This document shows positions 17,946 to 29,345 of a DNA stretch of 64,000 nt, one piece after another. This DNA is from Pandoraea sp. Its GTDB lineage: Bacteria > Pseudomonadota > Gammaproteobacteria > Burkholderiales > Burkholderiaceae. Location of the stretch: the NCBI RefSeq assembly GCF_004297875.1, contig NZ_SCSK01000035.1, positions 124,001 through 188,000 on the forward strand. The letters are read 5' to 3'. Every line of letters begins with the position of its first letter. Positions within the stretch are counted from its first letter, which is position 1. A program made the translations under genes and the position numbers. The notes below the pieces were generated by a model. The model was not told the DNA's origin. It saw only the letters and a list, made by a program, of their open reading frames with translations, and made no database searches.

Positions 17946-19259
17946 TCATACGGGGACATGTAGAGACAGCAAACGGCCAAACGCATCGATGATCGCCTGC
18001 ACATAGCGATTCTTATGCGCCAACGGCCCGTTGGTGCGCTCATAATGAACCCGCATAGTCGCGTTGGCTTCGAACAGGAAGATCCGCCCATCGGGCAACA
18101 AGGTGAAGTCGATTCCGGCGTAATCGAGGTCAAGCCGGCGCCCGATTGCGGCAAGCGCCGTCATTGCACGTGCGCCCAGCACATCGGTCGGATTCTCCAG
18201 AAAGCACCGCTCCTCGTCGATTTTCCAGGGATTGGCGGCCATCTCCGCGGAGAAATAATGGACCATCCAATGCGACGAAATCGCCAGGTGATAGGGCCAC
18301 GGCTGACGATCGACGAATATCATGCGGTACTTGCGGTACCAGCCATCGGCATTGCGATAGTCGCCAAACGCACTCAAATAATGGGGTGCATCGACGCCGG
18401 CCAGATGTCGTTCGAGAGCGGCCAGCGTCTCGCAGCGCACTAATCCTTCACCACCATGCGTAGCGGCGGGTCGGGCCAGAACAGGCAGCGACATGCTTTC
18501 GCCTGCCAGCATTGCGGCCAGAGCTTGCGCCCCATTTGGCCCATGCTCGACGCGGATGCACGGCGGGATGACCACGTCGCCGATACCGCTGAGCAGCGTC
18601 GCCAGTCGATGGCGCTGAGTACGCGCCACGGCCGCCGGCGCATTGAGCATGGGGCGCTGACAGCGTTCGCCGAAGCGCGCCAGTCTGGCATCCATCGAAG
18701 CCGCGACATCCGCATCGCCGATTGCGTTGAATGCCAGGTCAAATGGAGGCAATTGCTGGTCTTCTCCGTCAGCGGCATAGTCGATGACATACTTGATACG
18801 CGTATAGGTATCGGTGGGCAGCAGAATTTCGAACGGAATGTTACCCGCCTCTCGCCCCGCACACAGTATGAGAATCGGCCGAGCCTGCTGTGACGCCCGC
18901 TCAACGAAAACCCGATGTGCCCGGTAAGCTCGAGCGCGATGAGCGTCGGCCTCGACGCGACGGCCGGCGCTCGCGCAAATGGCAGCAAGATTTTGGTGCG
19001 CCAGCGCCAATTCGGGTGCGACTTTCAGCACCAGCCGGTACCAGGACTCGGCTGTCGCATGATCCCCCTTCATGTAATAACCGGTGGCGACATCGCATAG
19101 CTCGCTCACGGAGGCATGCTGCGGGTCGGCGGCGAATGACTCGAGAGTTTGAGCGGCGATGAGGTGGGCCAGCGCAGCCAACTCGTCGCCTCGGTGGCGG
19201 TGCGCTGAGGCCATGATGCGGTGCGCTGCGGCGTCGTCGGGTTGATCGATTACCGACAT
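17946..19259 (-). CDS. TPR plus ATP-grasp domain protein of unknown substrate
   Basis: 437 residues from the ATG at 19259 (an ATG at 19316 would add 19 residues; neither has a clear Shine-Dalgarno). The first third has TPR-like helices (AAAHRIMASAHRHRGDELAA; GYYMKGDHATAESWYRLVL; ALAHQNLAAICASAGRRVEA). The rest looks like an ATP-grasp fold: VLARPAATHGGEGL as the nucleotide loop, YRKYRMIFVDRQPWPYHLA, and GIDFTLLPDGRIFLFEANATM as the Mg-binding strand. ATP-grasp enzymes join a carboxylate to an amine or thiol, so a ligase or peptide-modifying role is possible. It is convergent with nsrR, and nothing next to it suggests a substrate. Confidence 0.7.
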   Translation of the reverse strand: MSVIDQPDDAAAHRIMASAHRHRGDELAALAHLIAAQTLESFAADPQHASVSELCDVATGYYMKGDHATAESWYRLVLKVAPELALAHQNLAAICASAGRRVEADAHRARAYRAHRVFVERASQQARPILILCAGREAGNIPFEILLPTDTYTRIKYVIDYAADGEDQQLPPFDLAFNAIGDADVAASMDARLARFGERCQRPMLNAPAAVARTQRHRLATLLSGIGDVVIPPCIRVEHGPNGAQALAAMLAGESMSLPVLARPAATHGGEGLVRCETLAALERHLAGVDAPHYLSAFGDYRNADGWYRKYRMIFVDRQPWPYHLAISSHWMVHYFSAEMAANPWKIDEERCFLENPTDVLGARAMTALAAIGRRLDLDYAGIDFTLLPDGRIFLFEANATMRVHYERTNGPLAHKNRYVQAIIDAFGRLLSLHVPV

Positions 19260-19381
19260 CAGCTGACGGTGAGCGCCGCGGCTTGCGTCGCGGTGACGTG
19301 GGCGGCTCGGCGGCATCGCCGGGTCATGCTCAGTGGGCCTCGTGCGCTTGCTGCGTCATGGTCCTGCCCGGGCATGACGCG

Positions 19382-19930
19382 TCAGCAACTTTCGTTGCTA
19401 CCACGCTTGATCCAGGCCGCAAGGTTATGGGGGCGCAACGTATCGTATCCCTCGAATGGTTGATGGATCCAGGGATTGGTTGGCAGGTATTGCACGTAGA
19501 AGTCAGGCTTCACGTGCGAGCATGCCTTGAACCATAATACGGCCGACTTTACTTCCGTCACATCGGGATAACGCTCCTGCAGGTGACGGCCGACCTTCTC
19601 CAGCGTCACCCCCGAGTCGACGAGATCGTCGACGAGTAACACGCGACCGCTCAATGAACCGCGTGTGATGGTGATGTATTGGGCAATATCGAGCTCGCCT
19701 CGCAGAGTTCCTTCGGCTTCCCGATAGGAGCTGGTGGCCAGGATGCCCAGCGGCACGTCATAAATGCGGGCCAGTTGATCTCCAACTCGCAAGCCGCCCC
19801 GCGCCAGGCAAAGAATCTTGTCGAATTGCCAACCCGACTCATACACGGCGAGCGCCAGCTGCTCGATCAATCGGTGGTACTCGTCCCAGGAAACCCACAG
19901 ATTCTTATCGTCGTTTTGCGGTGTGTTCAT
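19382..19930 (-). CDS. Phosphoribosyltransferase (purine/xanthine type)
   Basis: 182 residues with the PRPP-binding motif VLLVDDLVDSGVTL at 97-110 and CLARGGLRVGDQLA near the N-terminus, as in Gpt-like and related PRTases. It directly follows purA (26-base gap) at the 3' end of the purine/HflX run, which fits a role in purine-base salvage. The exact base is not resolved from sequence. The start at 19930 is chosen because the upstream extension would overlap purA and shows no family content. Confidence 0.85.
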   Translation of the reverse strand: MNTPQNDDKNLWVSWDEYHRLIEQLALAVYESGWQFDKILCLARGGLRVGDQLARIYDVPLGILATSSYREAEGTLRGELDIAQYITITRGSLSGRVLLVDDLVDSGVTLEKVGRHLQERYPDVTEVKSAVLWFKACSHVKPDFYVQYLPTNPWIHQPFEGYDTLRPHNLAAWIKRGSNESC

Positions 19931-19956
19931 GAATGCAGCAGAGAGCCGGGAAACGG

Positions 19957-21327
<1,371 letters not shown>

Positions 21328-21359
21328 TTACCCGTGTTGCGGGCGAGGTGCCGTTTTTT

Positions 21360-22508
21360 TCAGCGTTCGATGACCCGCCAGGCACCATCGCGCTCGACAA
21401 GAGTTCGATCGCAGGCAAATTCCTCAAGATCAGTCTCATGTCCAGGCAACGCCTGAATCACGACTTCCCCCGCTTGCCGCAAGGCGGCGATCGCCTCGCG
21501 CAAGCCCGAGGACTGACTCCATGGAGCGAGGATCGCACTACTGCGAGCCGCGACCGGGGAGACGCTGGCGACCTCTCGCAGATCCATCGAAAACCCGGTA
21601 GCCGGGCGCACGCGGCCGAATGCCTGCCCCACTTTGTCATATCGGCCACCCAAGGCGATGGCATTGGGCACGCCGTCGACATAGGCCGAAAACATGACCC
21701 CGCTGTGGTACTGGTAGCCACGTAGATCCGCCAAGTCAATAGTGACTGCGGCGTCGCCGCCCTGTCCGGCCAGGAAAGCGAGATCATCGAGCGCGGCGTG
21801 CAGTTTCGGGTGCGCCGGCAATCGGCGTCTGGCCTCATCCAATATGCCGACGTCGCCATAGAGGTAAGGTAATGCGCGCAAGGCATCGCGCACCGGCCCT
21901 GCGAGCGATGCCGTAATGGCCTCGAGTTGCGGCACATCCTTGGCCGCAAGTACGCCAAACAGGGCAGACTCGAGCGCCTCGGCTTTGGGCACGGCTTCCA
22001 GCAGGGCTTCCAGTACGCCTGCGTGGCACAGGTCGAGACGAACTTGCTTCAACCCCGCCTGGTGCAGACAAAAGAGCAGCAGCTCCTGAATCTCGAGATC
22101 CGCTTCGATACTGGCATGTCCGAATATTTCAGCCCCGATTTGCAACGGCTCGCGGGTCGTAAGCAGCCCACGCGGTTGCGTCAGCAGCACGCTGCCGGCA
22201 TAGCACAGCCGGGTCACGCCCCTGCGATTGAGCAGGTGGGCGTCGATGCGCGCGACCTGCGGCGTGATATCAGCGCGCAACCCCATGGTGCGTCCCGACA
22301 TCTGGTCGACCAATTTAAAGGTGCGCAGGTCCAGATCATGCCCGGTACCGGTGAACAGCGATTCGGTGTACTCGAGCAAAGGCGGCATGACGAGTTCATA
22401 GCCGTAGGCGCGAAACCGGTCGAGCATGGCCCGACGCAGTTCTTCGATCTTGCGCGCCTCGGACGGCAATACGTCGGCAATATTTTCGGGGAGCAGCCAG
22501 TTCGGCAT
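21360..22508 (-). CDS. hisZ: ATP phosphoribosyltransferase regulatory subunit
   Basis: 382-residue catalytically inactive HisRS-like protein that activates the short form of HisG in the first step of histidine synthesis. It starts [18 protein letters not shown] and shows class-II synthetase core motifs ([33 protein letters not shown]) but lacks the C-terminal anticodon-binding domain of HisS. An upstream ATG (22547) is disfavoured by family alignment. No hisG is in this window. It is co-oriented with purA and DUF2065. Confidence 0.94.
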   Translation of the reverse strand: MPNWLLPENIADVLPSEARKIEELRRAMLDRFRAYGYELVMPPLLEYTESLFTGTGHDLDLRTFKLVDQMSGRTMGLRADITPQVARIDAHLLNRRGVTRLCYAGSVLLTQPRGLLTTREPLQIGAEIFGHASIEADLEIQELLLFCLHQAGLKQVRLDLCHAGVLEALLEAVPKAEALESALFGVLAAKDVPQLEAITASLAGPVRDALRALPYLYGDVGILDEARRRLPAHPKLHAALDDLAFLAGQGGDAAVTIDLADLRGYQYHSGVMFSAYVDGVPNAIALGGRYDKVGQAFGRVRPATGFSMDLREVASVSPVAARSSAILAPWSQSSGLREAIAALRQAGEVVIQALPGHETDLEEFACDRTLVERDGAWRVIER

Positions 22509-22552
22509 GGGTGTCAGAGAATCAAAAGTTTCAAATAATGGCGCCAAGCGTG

Positions 22553-22741
22553 CTAAACATAAGCAACGACCAACAGGATCAGGGCCAGCACCAGCGCCAC
22601 GAAGCCGAAAAAGCGGATTTGCCCAGTTCGGAATTCCGTTATTTTACGAAAAGTCTGGCGCCATTGATCTGGCCAGAAAAAAGGGAAGGCCCCCTCGACG
22701 ATCAGCATGATCGCACAAGCGAGAATCAGAACCCTACCCAT
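22553..22741 (-). CDS. DUF2065 small membrane protein
   Basis: 62 residues with two predicted transmembrane helices ([19 protein letters not shown] and [18 protein letters not shown]) separated by a basic loop. It matches the DUF2065 family (YjeT-like), which is commonly found between hflC and hisZ or purA. Function is unknown; co-transcription with hflKC suggests a membrane-quality-control link, by context only. Confidence 0.85.
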   Translation of the reverse strand: MGRVLILACAIMLIVEGAFPFFWPDQWRQTFRKITEFRTGQIRFFGFVALVLALILLVVAYV

Positions 22742-22815
22742 TTTGCCACTTGTCTTGGAAATATTGCGGCATGCCAGGCTGCCGCCACCTCACGGCGGGC
22801 GGCGGCACGCATCGA

Positions 22816-23712
22816 TCAGCGGGCGCCCGGTTTGCCTGCGGCAGCAGCACCAGCGTCGCGCATGAAGCGGAAGAAATCACTGCCTGGATCCGTGACGATA
22901 ACGTCGCTCTTGCTCGAGAAGGTTTTTCGATAGGCTTCGAGGCTTTGATAGAACCGTGCAAATTTCGGATCCTTGCCGAATGCCTGCGCATAAATCTCGG
23001 ACGCCTGCGCATCCCCCTCACCTTTGGTCTTTTGTGCCTGGCTGTAAGCCTTTGCGATGATGACTTCGCGCTGACGGTCGGCGTCCGCACGGATCTGCTC
23101 GGCCTCGGCAGCACCGGTCGAACGCAGTTCGTTCGCCACGCGCTTGCGCTCCGCGATCATGCGACGAAATACCGAATCGCTGATGCCCGCTTGCAGGTCG
23201 ACGCGACGCAAGCGCACATCGGTCACCTCGATACCGAGCTGGGCAGCTTCCTCGCTGACCTTTTGCCTGACCGATTGCATTACCTGGTCTCGCTGGCTGG
23301 AGACGACTTCGGAGATGGTCCGTTTGGCAAAAGCCTCCTGCAGGGCCGAGCGTACCTGCTGCGTCAGTCGCTCCCGCGCCAACGTGGTATCACCCTTGAA
23401 ACTGACGTAGAACTTATGCGGGTCGGTAATCCGCCATTTGATGTAGGAATCAACAACCAGATTCTTTTTCTCGGCAGTAATGAATCGCTCGGGTTGCGGA
23501 TTATCGATGGTCATCAGGCGCTTTTCGAGATACACGACGTTCTCGAAAGGTGGCGGCATCTTGAAATGCAGGCCGGGCTTGCTGATGACTTGCTTGATTT
23601 CCCCAAAGGAGAAGACGATCGCATAGCGGCGCTGATCGACTACGAACATCGTCGAAGAAAGTAACAGCAGCAGGACGATCAGCGCGATGAGAGCAGTTCC
23701 AATACGGTTCAT
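22816..23712 (-). CDS. hflC: HflC, SPFH-domain modulator of FtsH
   Basis: 298-residue SPFH (stomatin/prohibitin) protein with one N-terminal transmembrane helix (IALIVLLLLLSSTMFVVDQ). Together with HflK it forms a large complex around the FtsH protease and restrains its activity. Visible family segments are YAIVFSFGEIKQVISKPGLHFK and the coiled-coil-rich part with AEQIRADADRQREVIIAKAY. It begins at 23712, overlapping the hflK stop by four bases (ATGA), so the two are translated as a pair. Confidence 0.95.
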   Translation of the reverse strand: MNRIGTALIALIVLLLLLSSTMFVVDQRRYAIVFSFGEIKQVISKPGLHFKMPPPFENVVYLEKRLMTIDNPQPERFITAEKKNLVVDSYIKWRITDPHKFYVSFKGDTTLARERLTQQVRSALQEAFAKRTISEVVSSQRDQVMQSVRQKVSEEAAQLGIEVTDVRLRRVDLQAGISDSVFRRMIAERKRVANELRSTGAAEAEQIRADADRQREVIIAKAYSQAQKTKGEGDAQASEIYAQAFGKDPKFARFYQSLEAYRKTFSSKSDVIVTDPGSDFFRFMRDAGAAAAGKPGAR

Positions 23713-25034
23713 TGGCTGTCTCCCGAACGCAGCGGATCGCTGTCGCGCAAGGCATTACGCGAGCGGTTCCGGGTTTCGCCCGAGCTGCTCGTGGCAGCGC
23801 TGCTGGCGTCGGGCGCAGGCGCGGCGGCATGATTCTGCGGCGCTGTCGGCCCCGCCGCTGCGTCACCGACCTGTTCCTTGCTCTGTTCTATCAATTTATT
23901 GAGCGGCAGATAAAGCAGATTTTTGTTGTCGTGCGTATCGACCAGAATCTTGGTCGTATGAGAGTAGATCTGCTCCATGGTGTTCAGATACATGCGTTCA
24001 CGTGTCACTTCCGGTGCCTTGGCGTAAGCTTGCTCGACCAATTTGAACCGTTCCGCGTCCCCTTGCGCCTGCTCGATGACCCGCGATTTATAACCGGACG
24101 CCTCCTCCAGCAAGCGGGCCGCCGTTCCCTTGGCCAGGGGAATCACATTGTTCGCGTAGGCCTGCGCTTCGTTTTTTTGGCGCTCGCGATCTTGCCCAGC
24201 CTTGACGGCATCGTCGAACGCCGCCTGCACCTGCTCTGGGGGTTGCACACTCTGCATGGTTACGCTGGTGACCAGGATGCCTGTCTTGTAGCTGTCCAAA
24301 ATGCGCTGGATTGATTGTACAAGTTCGTTGGCAATTTCCTCCCGCCCGGCATACAGGACATAGTCCATCTTGCTCTTGCCGACGATCTCCCGTACCGCCG
24401 TCGCCGCGGCCTGACTGACAGAGGCCTCGGGATCGACGTTGTTGAACAGAAACTCGCTGGCATCCTTGACCCGGTATTGCACGGCAAATCTTACGTCGAC
24501 GATATTCTCGTCACCTGTGAGCATCGATGAGTCTTTCAAGTCGGTGTTGGGCACCACATTGGAACGCCCGATCTCGACAGACCGAATCTGCGACATGTTG
24601 ACGACCTCTTCCGACTGAAACGGATATGGCAGCCGCCATTGAATGCCGGAAGTGGTCGTGTACTTGTATTTTCCAAACTGCATCACCACACCGACCTGCC
24701 CCTCCTGCACGATGAATACGCCTGTCGCCAGCCAAACCAATACCGCGACGATGATGACCACGCCCACGCCGATGCTGGAGCCTCGACCGGAGGACGGCAA
24801 TTTGCCGCCGGCGTCGCCGCCATTATTGTTGCGACCGAATAGGCGATTCAGGCGTCGATTGAAATCTCGCCATAATTCGTCCAGATCCGGAGGGCCCTCT
24901 GGCGGGCGTTCCTGGTTTTGACGATTGGGCTCATCACGCGCGTTCTTGGCGTCGTTGTCATCGCCCCGCCCCCAGCGCGGATCGTTGAGCGAGAAAATCA
25001 ATCCAAGTCGTTTTATCAAGGCTTTAGAAAGCAT
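23709..25034 (-). CDS. hflK: HflK, SPFH-domain modulator of FtsH
   Basis: 441 residues with the start placed at ATG 25034, just before LGLIFSLNDPRWGRGDD, which begins family members. ATG 25121 would add 29 residues and is the alternative; neither site has a strong Shine-Dalgarno. A Gly/Asn-rich cytoplasmic N-terminus, one transmembrane helix (IGVGVVIIVAVLVWLATGVF) and the SPFH core (VDVRFAVQYRVKDASEFLF) fit HflK. It partners HflC in the FtsH holo-complex. It lies between hflX and hflC. Confidence 0.94.
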   Translation of the reverse strand: MLSKALIKRLGLIFSLNDPRWGRGDDNDAKNARDEPNRQNQERPPEGPPDLDELWRDFNRRLNRLFGRNNNGGDAGGKLPSSGRGSSIGVGVVIIVAVLVWLATGVFIVQEGQVGVVMQFGKYKYTTTSGIQWRLPYPFQSEEVVNMSQIRSVEIGRSNVVPNTDLKDSSMLTGDENIVDVRFAVQYRVKDASEFLFNNVDPEASVSQAAATAVREIVGKSKMDYVLYAGREEIANELVQSIQRILDSYKTGILVTSVTMQSVQPPEQVQAAFDDAVKAGQDRERQKNEAQAYANNVIPLAKGTAARLLEEASGYKSRVIEQAQGDAERFKLVEQAYAKAPEVTRERMYLNTMEQIYSHTTKILVDTHDNKNLLYLPLNKLIEQSKEQVGDAAAGPTAPQNHAAAPAPDASSAATSSSGETRNRSRNALRDSDPLRSGDSQ

Positions 25035-25194
25035 AGGAAGAGGCGATGTGACAGAAGCGCTCACGCGCTCGGGCAACAATGCATTGGTGCCGGTCCTTGG
25101 TATTGGTTTGGTCGACGCCATGCTCGATCGAATTAATATCAGCGGTTACCGCGAATCGGCGGTAGCCCGTTAGAAAAAAGCGGGCAACACCGGC

Positions 25195-26361
25195 TCAGAG
25201 GTTTCCCGCCGTATGACAGCCCACAGCCGACTCTGCTGGCAAATGATCTGGCGATTGCCCCGACGATTGTAACGCAGTCGTTGACCGAGCGATCGTTTCA
25301 GCGATTGCAGCCCGAAGCAAATCCAGCCCGATGCCGTCCCGGGCACTGACAAACACGCGGGAGACATTACCGGATTCATCGCGCTCGATCCGGGGACCGT
25401 CAGCGAGTAATTCAGGCGCGGCATCGATTTTGTTCCATACGAGAATCTGAGGAATGCCGTCTGCACCAATTTCGGCGAGCACAGTATTGACCTGATCGAT
25501 CTGCTCCTGCCGCACAGCGCTCGACGCGTCCACCACATGCAGCAGTAAATCCGCATGTACGGTTTCCTCGAGCGTGGCGCGAAAAGCGGCAACCAATTGA
25601 TGAGGCAGCTCACGGATAAAGCCGACCGTGTCGGAAAGCACAACCTGACCGAAGTCGCCCAGGTAAACTCGCCGGGACGTCGTATCGAGGGTGGCGAAGA
25701 GTTGATCCGCCGCATAGGCTTGCGCCTTGGTCAATGCATTGAACAGCGTCGACTTGCCAGCATTGGTATATCCGACCAGGGAGATGGAAAAGGTGTCGCT
25801 TCGCAACCGCGCACGGCGCTGGGTGGCATGCTGCCGACGGAGCTTGTCAAGCCTGACCTTTAATGATTTGACCCGTTCTCCCAGGAGCCGCCGATCAGTT
25901 TCAAGCTGAGTCTCGCCCGGCCCCCGCAAGCCGATACCGCCCTTTTGCCGTTCCAAATGGCTCCACGCTCGCACCAGCCGAGTCGCCAGGTACTGCAATT
26001 GAGCCAATTCGACCTGAAGCTTACCTTCGTGGCTCTTTGCGCGTTGGGCAAATATATCCAGAATCAGACTGGTGCGGTCGACGACTCGCCGCTCCAGAAA
26101 GCGCTCCAAATTGCGTTGCTGGGCGGGACTGAGCGCGTGATTGAAAATCACCAGCTCGACACGATGCAATGCAATGGCGTCCTTGATTTCCTGGGCTTTG
26201 CCACTGCCCACGAACATCGCTGCATCTGGGCTGCCGCGACGGCCAGTCACAGTAACGACGGGATAGGCTCCTGCGCTTCTGGAAAGCAGGTCGAGTTCGT
26301 TGAGACTGGCTTCGAAATCGACTTTACCGAAATCGATGCCGACAAGAGCGGCATTAATCAA
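25195..26361 (-). CDS. hflX: Ribosome-associated GTPase HflX
   Basis: 388-residue GTPase that splits stalled ribosomes in stress. The HflX domain includes SPDAAMFVGSGKAQEIKDA and GIGLRGPGETQLETDRR. The G-motifs are GYTNAGKST, DTVGF and NKID. The reading frame has no ATG at the right place; the most likely start is TTG at 26361 (TTG ATT AAT GCC), because family proteins begin xNAALVGIDFGK. It lies 74 bases after hfq and belongs to the same minus-strand run. Confidence 0.95.
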   Translation of the reverse strand: MINAALVGIDFGKVDFEASLNELDLLSRSAGAYPVVTVTGRRGSPDAAMFVGSGKAQEIKDAIALHRVELVIFNHALSPAQQRNLERFLERRVVDRTSLILDIFAQRAKSHEGKLQVELAQLQYLATRLVRAWSHLERQKGGIGLRGPGETQLETDRRLLGERVKSLKVRLDKLRRQHATQRRARLRSDTFSISLVGYTNAGKSTLFNALTKAQAYAADQLFATLDTTSRRVYLGDFGQVVLSDTVGFIRELPHQLVAAFRATLEETVHADLLLHVVDASSAVRQEQIDQVNTVLAEIGADGIPQILVWNKIDAAPELLADGPRIERDESGNVSRVFVSARDGIGLDLLRAAIAETIARSTTALQSSGQSPDHLPAESAVGCHTAGNL

Positions 26362-26435
26362 ACGACAGAGACTGGGAGAAACAGCAAAGAGAAAGGGAAA
26401 CCCGACGGTCGAGAAACCTGCCGGGTACCACCAAA

Positions 26436-26672
26436 TTAAGATTGTTCAGCATCGGGCTGGAAGTTAACCGGGCGAGCCGGCACGACCGTGGAGATAGCGT
26501 GCTTGTAGACCATCTGGGTGACCGTGTTGCGCAACAAAACGACGTACTGGTCGAAAGATTCGATGTTGCCCTGCAATTTGATGCCATTGACCAAATAGAT
26601 GGAAACCGGAACGTGCTCTTTGCGCAGCGCGTTCAGGAACGGGTCTTGTAACAGTTGCCCTTTGTTGCTCAT
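26436..26672 (-). CDS. hfq: RNA chaperone Hfq
   Basis: 78-residue Sm-like hexameric chaperone for small RNAs and their mRNAs. [23 protein letters not shown] is shown by its parts [10 protein letters not shown] and [30 protein letters not shown] and [12 protein letters not shown] complete the Sm2 motif. The start at 26672 has GGAG seven bases upstream, which decides against the ATG at 26684. The C-terminal tail is short, as is usual in betaproteobacteria. Confidence 0.98.
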   Translation of the reverse strand: MSNKGQLLQDPFLNALRKEHVPVSIYLVNGIKLQGNIESFDQYVVLLRNTVTQMVYKHAISTVVPARPVNFQPDAEQS

Positions 26673-26798
26673 AAGATACTCCATTGTATTTTTAACGATT
26701 GACCGTAAATTGGGGTGAAAGTGAGCATCTCAACCCAATTTTCACACTATAGCCGATTTTACTGTGAACACCAGTAAAACCCCGCCCCTGAAGGCGTT
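26673..26798 (-). promoter_or_regulatory. hfq leader with hairpin and -10-like site
   Basis: 126-base gap between der and hfq. It holds an 8-bp inverted repeat AAATTGGG/CCCAATTT (26707-26714 with 26734-26741) and, upstream on the minus strand, TATAGT (26751-26746) as a possible -10. Separate transcription of hfq from here is plausible, and the hairpin could be a target for Hfq autoregulation; neither is proven. Confidence 0.3.
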
Positions 26799-28139
26799 TC
26801 ACTCCGTTTTGGCATAGGGGTTCTTGCCGCTGCGAAGCTCTATGCGTAATGGAGTGCCGGTCAGACCAAAAGTTTCTCGAAAGCGCCTTTCCAGATAGCG
26901 CTTATAGGCATCGGTAACACCGCTTAGACCGGTGCCGTGAATGACGATAATTGGCGGATTCGACCCGCCTTGGTGCGCATAGCGCATTTTCGGGCGCGAT
27001 ACGCCAGCGCGTCGCGGTTGCTGGAATTCGACTGCCTCCTGCAATGCGCGGGTCAATTTGGGAGTGGGAATCTTGCTCATGGCTGCGGCATAGGCGGCAT
27101 CCACCGATTTCATTAACGCGGCGATGCCGGTGCGCTTGGTGGCCGAGATAAAGTGGAAATTTGCGAAATCAAGAAATTTAAGTTTACGTTCAAGGTCATT
27201 CTTGATCCTGTCGCGCGCATAATCGTCGAGACCATCCCATTTATTGACGCCCACGACCAACGCCCGGCCCGACTCGACGACGAATCCCGCAATATGCGCA
27301 TCCTGATCGCTGACATCCTGCTGAGCGTCCAGCAACAAAATGACGACGTTTGCGTCGGCGATCGATTGAAGTGTCTTGACCACCGAGAATTTCTCGATCG
27401 CCTCAAACACCTTGCCGCGACGCCTCAGTCCAGCGGTATCGATGAGCGTATAACGCTTGCCCTGCCGCTCAAAATCGATGTAAATGGAATCGCGAGTCGT
27501 CCCCGGCATATCGAAGGCGATAACACGCTCCTCCCCAAGCAAAGTGTTGACCAAGGTTGATTTGCCAACATTGGGACGCCCGACGATCGCGATCCGGATC
27601 GGCCCCCCCTCCTCCGGATCGACTGTCTCATCATCGGTCTGAGCGCTATAAAAAGGCGTCAGTGCCTCTTCGACCAGGTCCCGCACACCGTCGCCATGCG
27701 CTGCCGAAATGGCACGCGGATCGCCGAAGCCGAGTTCATAAAAATCAGCCGCGACGGCTGAATATTTCATGCCTTCCGCTTTGTTGACGACCAGCAATAT
27801 CTTGCGCCCCGTTTTCCGCAAGTAATCGGCTATCACACTGTCCTGCGGGGTAATTCCCTGGCGCCCGTCGACAATGAATATGACAACGTCCGCCTCGACA
27901 ACGGCTTGACGGGTCTGTTTGGCCATCTCGTGCAGGATGCCGTCTTTGGCGACGGGTTCAAAACCACCCGTGTCGATCACCAAATGCGGGAAATCGCCGA
28001 TTCGACCTTCCCCGTAATGCCGGTCGCGGGTCAGGCCAGGCAAATCTGCGACCAGCGCATCGCGCGAACGGGTCATACGGTTGAAGAGTGTCGATTTACC
28101 GACATTGGGGCGCCCGACAAGGGCGATCACGGGTTTCAT
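26799..28139 (-). CDS. der: Ribosome assembly GTPase Der (EngA)
   Basis: 446-residue double-GTPase needed for 50S assembly. Two G-domains are seen, each with its own P-loop ([12 protein letters not shown] at the N-terminus and [12 protein letters not shown] after about residue 180), plus [12 protein letters not shown] and [11 protein letters not shown] switch regions, NKAEG and NKWDG. The C-terminal KH-like domain ends in [13 protein letters not shown]. It follows bamB after a hairpin and precedes hfq. Confidence 0.98.
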   Translation of the reverse strand: MKPVIALVGRPNVGKSTLFNRMTRSRDALVADLPGLTRDRHYGEGRIGDFPHLVIDTGGFEPVAKDGILHEMAKQTRQAVVEADVVIFIVDGRQGITPQDSVIADYLRKTGRKILLVVNKAEGMKYSAVAADFYELGFGDPRAISAAHGDGVRDLVEEALTPFYSAQTDDETVDPEEGGPIRIAIVGRPNVGKSTLVNTLLGEERVIAFDMPGTTRDSIYIDFERQGKRYTLIDTAGLRRRGKVFEAIEKFSVVKTLQSIADANVVILLLDAQQDVSDQDAHIAGFVVESGRALVVGVNKWDGLDDYARDRIKNDLERKLKFLDFANFHFISATKRTGIAALMKSVDAAYAAAMSKIPTPKLTRALQEAVEFQQPRRAGVSRPKMRYAHQGGSNPPIIVIHGTGLSGVTDAYKRYLERRFRETFGLTGTPLRIELRSGKNPYAKTE

Positions 28140-28160
28140 AGTCTTGCCATTAAAACAAAT

Positions 28161-28184
28161 GCGGCCGGCAATGGCGCCGGCCGC
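28161..28184 (-). terminator. Hairpin between bamB and der
   Basis: A 9-bp stem GCGGCCGGC/GCCGGCCGC (28161-28169 with 28176-28184), loop of 6, followed on the minus strand by ATTTGTTTT. It begins 22 bases after the bamB stop and ends 22 bases before der, so it may terminate part of the upstream transcripts. Confidence 0.5.
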
Positions 28185-28205
28185 GTCTGAGACGAATTGT
28201 CTGAA

Positions 28206-29345
28206 TTATTTGGGACGGTAGGCGAACAACTCTCCGTCGCGAGTCTGGACGACCAGCGTATCGCCGACCAACACCGGTTGCGCTCGAATACCGCTGCTGT
28301 CAGTCTTGACGCGGGCAATGAAATCGCCCTTGTCTCGGGAAAGGAAATGCAGGTAGCCCTCATCGTCTCCCACCACGACGGTCGGCCCCAATATCAGCGG
28401 TGCGCTCAGGCCGCGCCACATTAGCTTGTCATTGTGCCACAGCGTATCACCATTGCTCGAATCGAGCGCGAAGACCTGAGATTGGGTGTTGGTCGAGGCC
28501 ACAATTTGTCCGTCTTGCGACAGCCCCGCCGACGACGAAAACGCACGCGCCCACAGACCGTTACCGGTAATCGCGTCGACGCAACCGATTCGCCCTTGGA
28601 AAGTTACGGCACAAATCTGGCGCCCGAACAGGGTCGGCGTGCCAGTGACATCGTTGATGCGCTCGACTTCAGTCACGCCCTGCGGCAATGACAGCGTCGC
28701 GCCCCACAGTACGCTGCCGTTATTGATGTCGAGCGATGCCAATTGCCCGCCTGGGAAACCGGTGACCATCGCATGGTCACCGACAAAAATCATGCTCGAG
28801 CCGGTCCGCAACGTAAGCGGAACGTTCGGCTGCTGAAAAATCCATCGTACCGCGCCGGTTTGCGCGTCGAACGCAGTGATTCGATTGTTGATGGCGCGCG
28901 CGATGACTAGCCCGTGCCCAACCAAGGGCGCTGTCAGCACTTCGCTGCCGGCATTGCCCTTCCAGATTTCCTTACCGGTGTGATCGAATGCGAGCACCTC
29001 GCCTTTCAACGTGCCAACCGCAGTGATTTCCCCGTCGCTACCTGGGCCGGCACTGATGTCAGTACCCGCTTTGGCGGTCCAGGTGACTTTTCCGCTGGCC
29101 GCATCGACTCGAATGATCTTGCCATTGACGCCAGCCGCGTAGACGCTATCGCCCACCACAAGCGGCTCGAAATAGTATGAACCAGCTTTACCAACGCTGG
29201 CCGTCCAGACTTGCTGAACATTCAGCGACTGCTGGAATGTCGTCAGCGGCGTGGGCACATGTGCCGGTTTGCTGCCGAACAACCCGCAACCGCCGAGCAG
29301 CGCGGTCGCCGAGGCAAGCAGCACGCAAGCAGCGGCGCGTTTCAT
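28206..29345 (-). CDS. bamB: Outer-membrane assembly lipoprotein BamB
   Basis: 379 residues from ATG 29345. The signal peptide MKRAAACVLLASATALLGGCG ends in the lipobox LLGGC, so the mature protein is lipid-anchored. The body is a beta-propeller with PQQ-like blades (GKIIRVDAASGKVTWTAKAG; ALDSSNGDTLWHNDKL). It is part of the BAM complex for outer-membrane protein insertion. An ATG pair at 29402/29399 would extend the signal sequence to 38 residues before the Cys, which is less likely. It is followed by der. Confidence 0.94.
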   Translation of the reverse strand: MKRAAACVLLASATALLGGCGLFGSKPAHVPTPLTTFQQSLNVQQVWTASVGKAGSYYFEPLVVGDSVYAAGVNGKIIRVDAASGKVTWTAKAGTDISAGPGSDGEITAVGTLKGEVLAFDHTGKEIWKGNAGSEVLTAPLVGHGLVIARAINNRITAFDAQTGAVRWIFQQPNVPLTLRTGSSMIFVGDHAMVTGFPGGQLASLDINNGSVLWGATLSLPQGVTEVERINDVTGTPTLFGRQICAVTFQGRIGCVDAITGNGLWARAFSSSAGLSQDGQIVASTNTQSQVFALDSSNGDTLWHNDKLMWRGLSAPLILGPTVVVGDDEGYLHFLSRDKGDFIARVKTDSSGIRAQPVLVGDTLVVQTRDGELFAYRPK

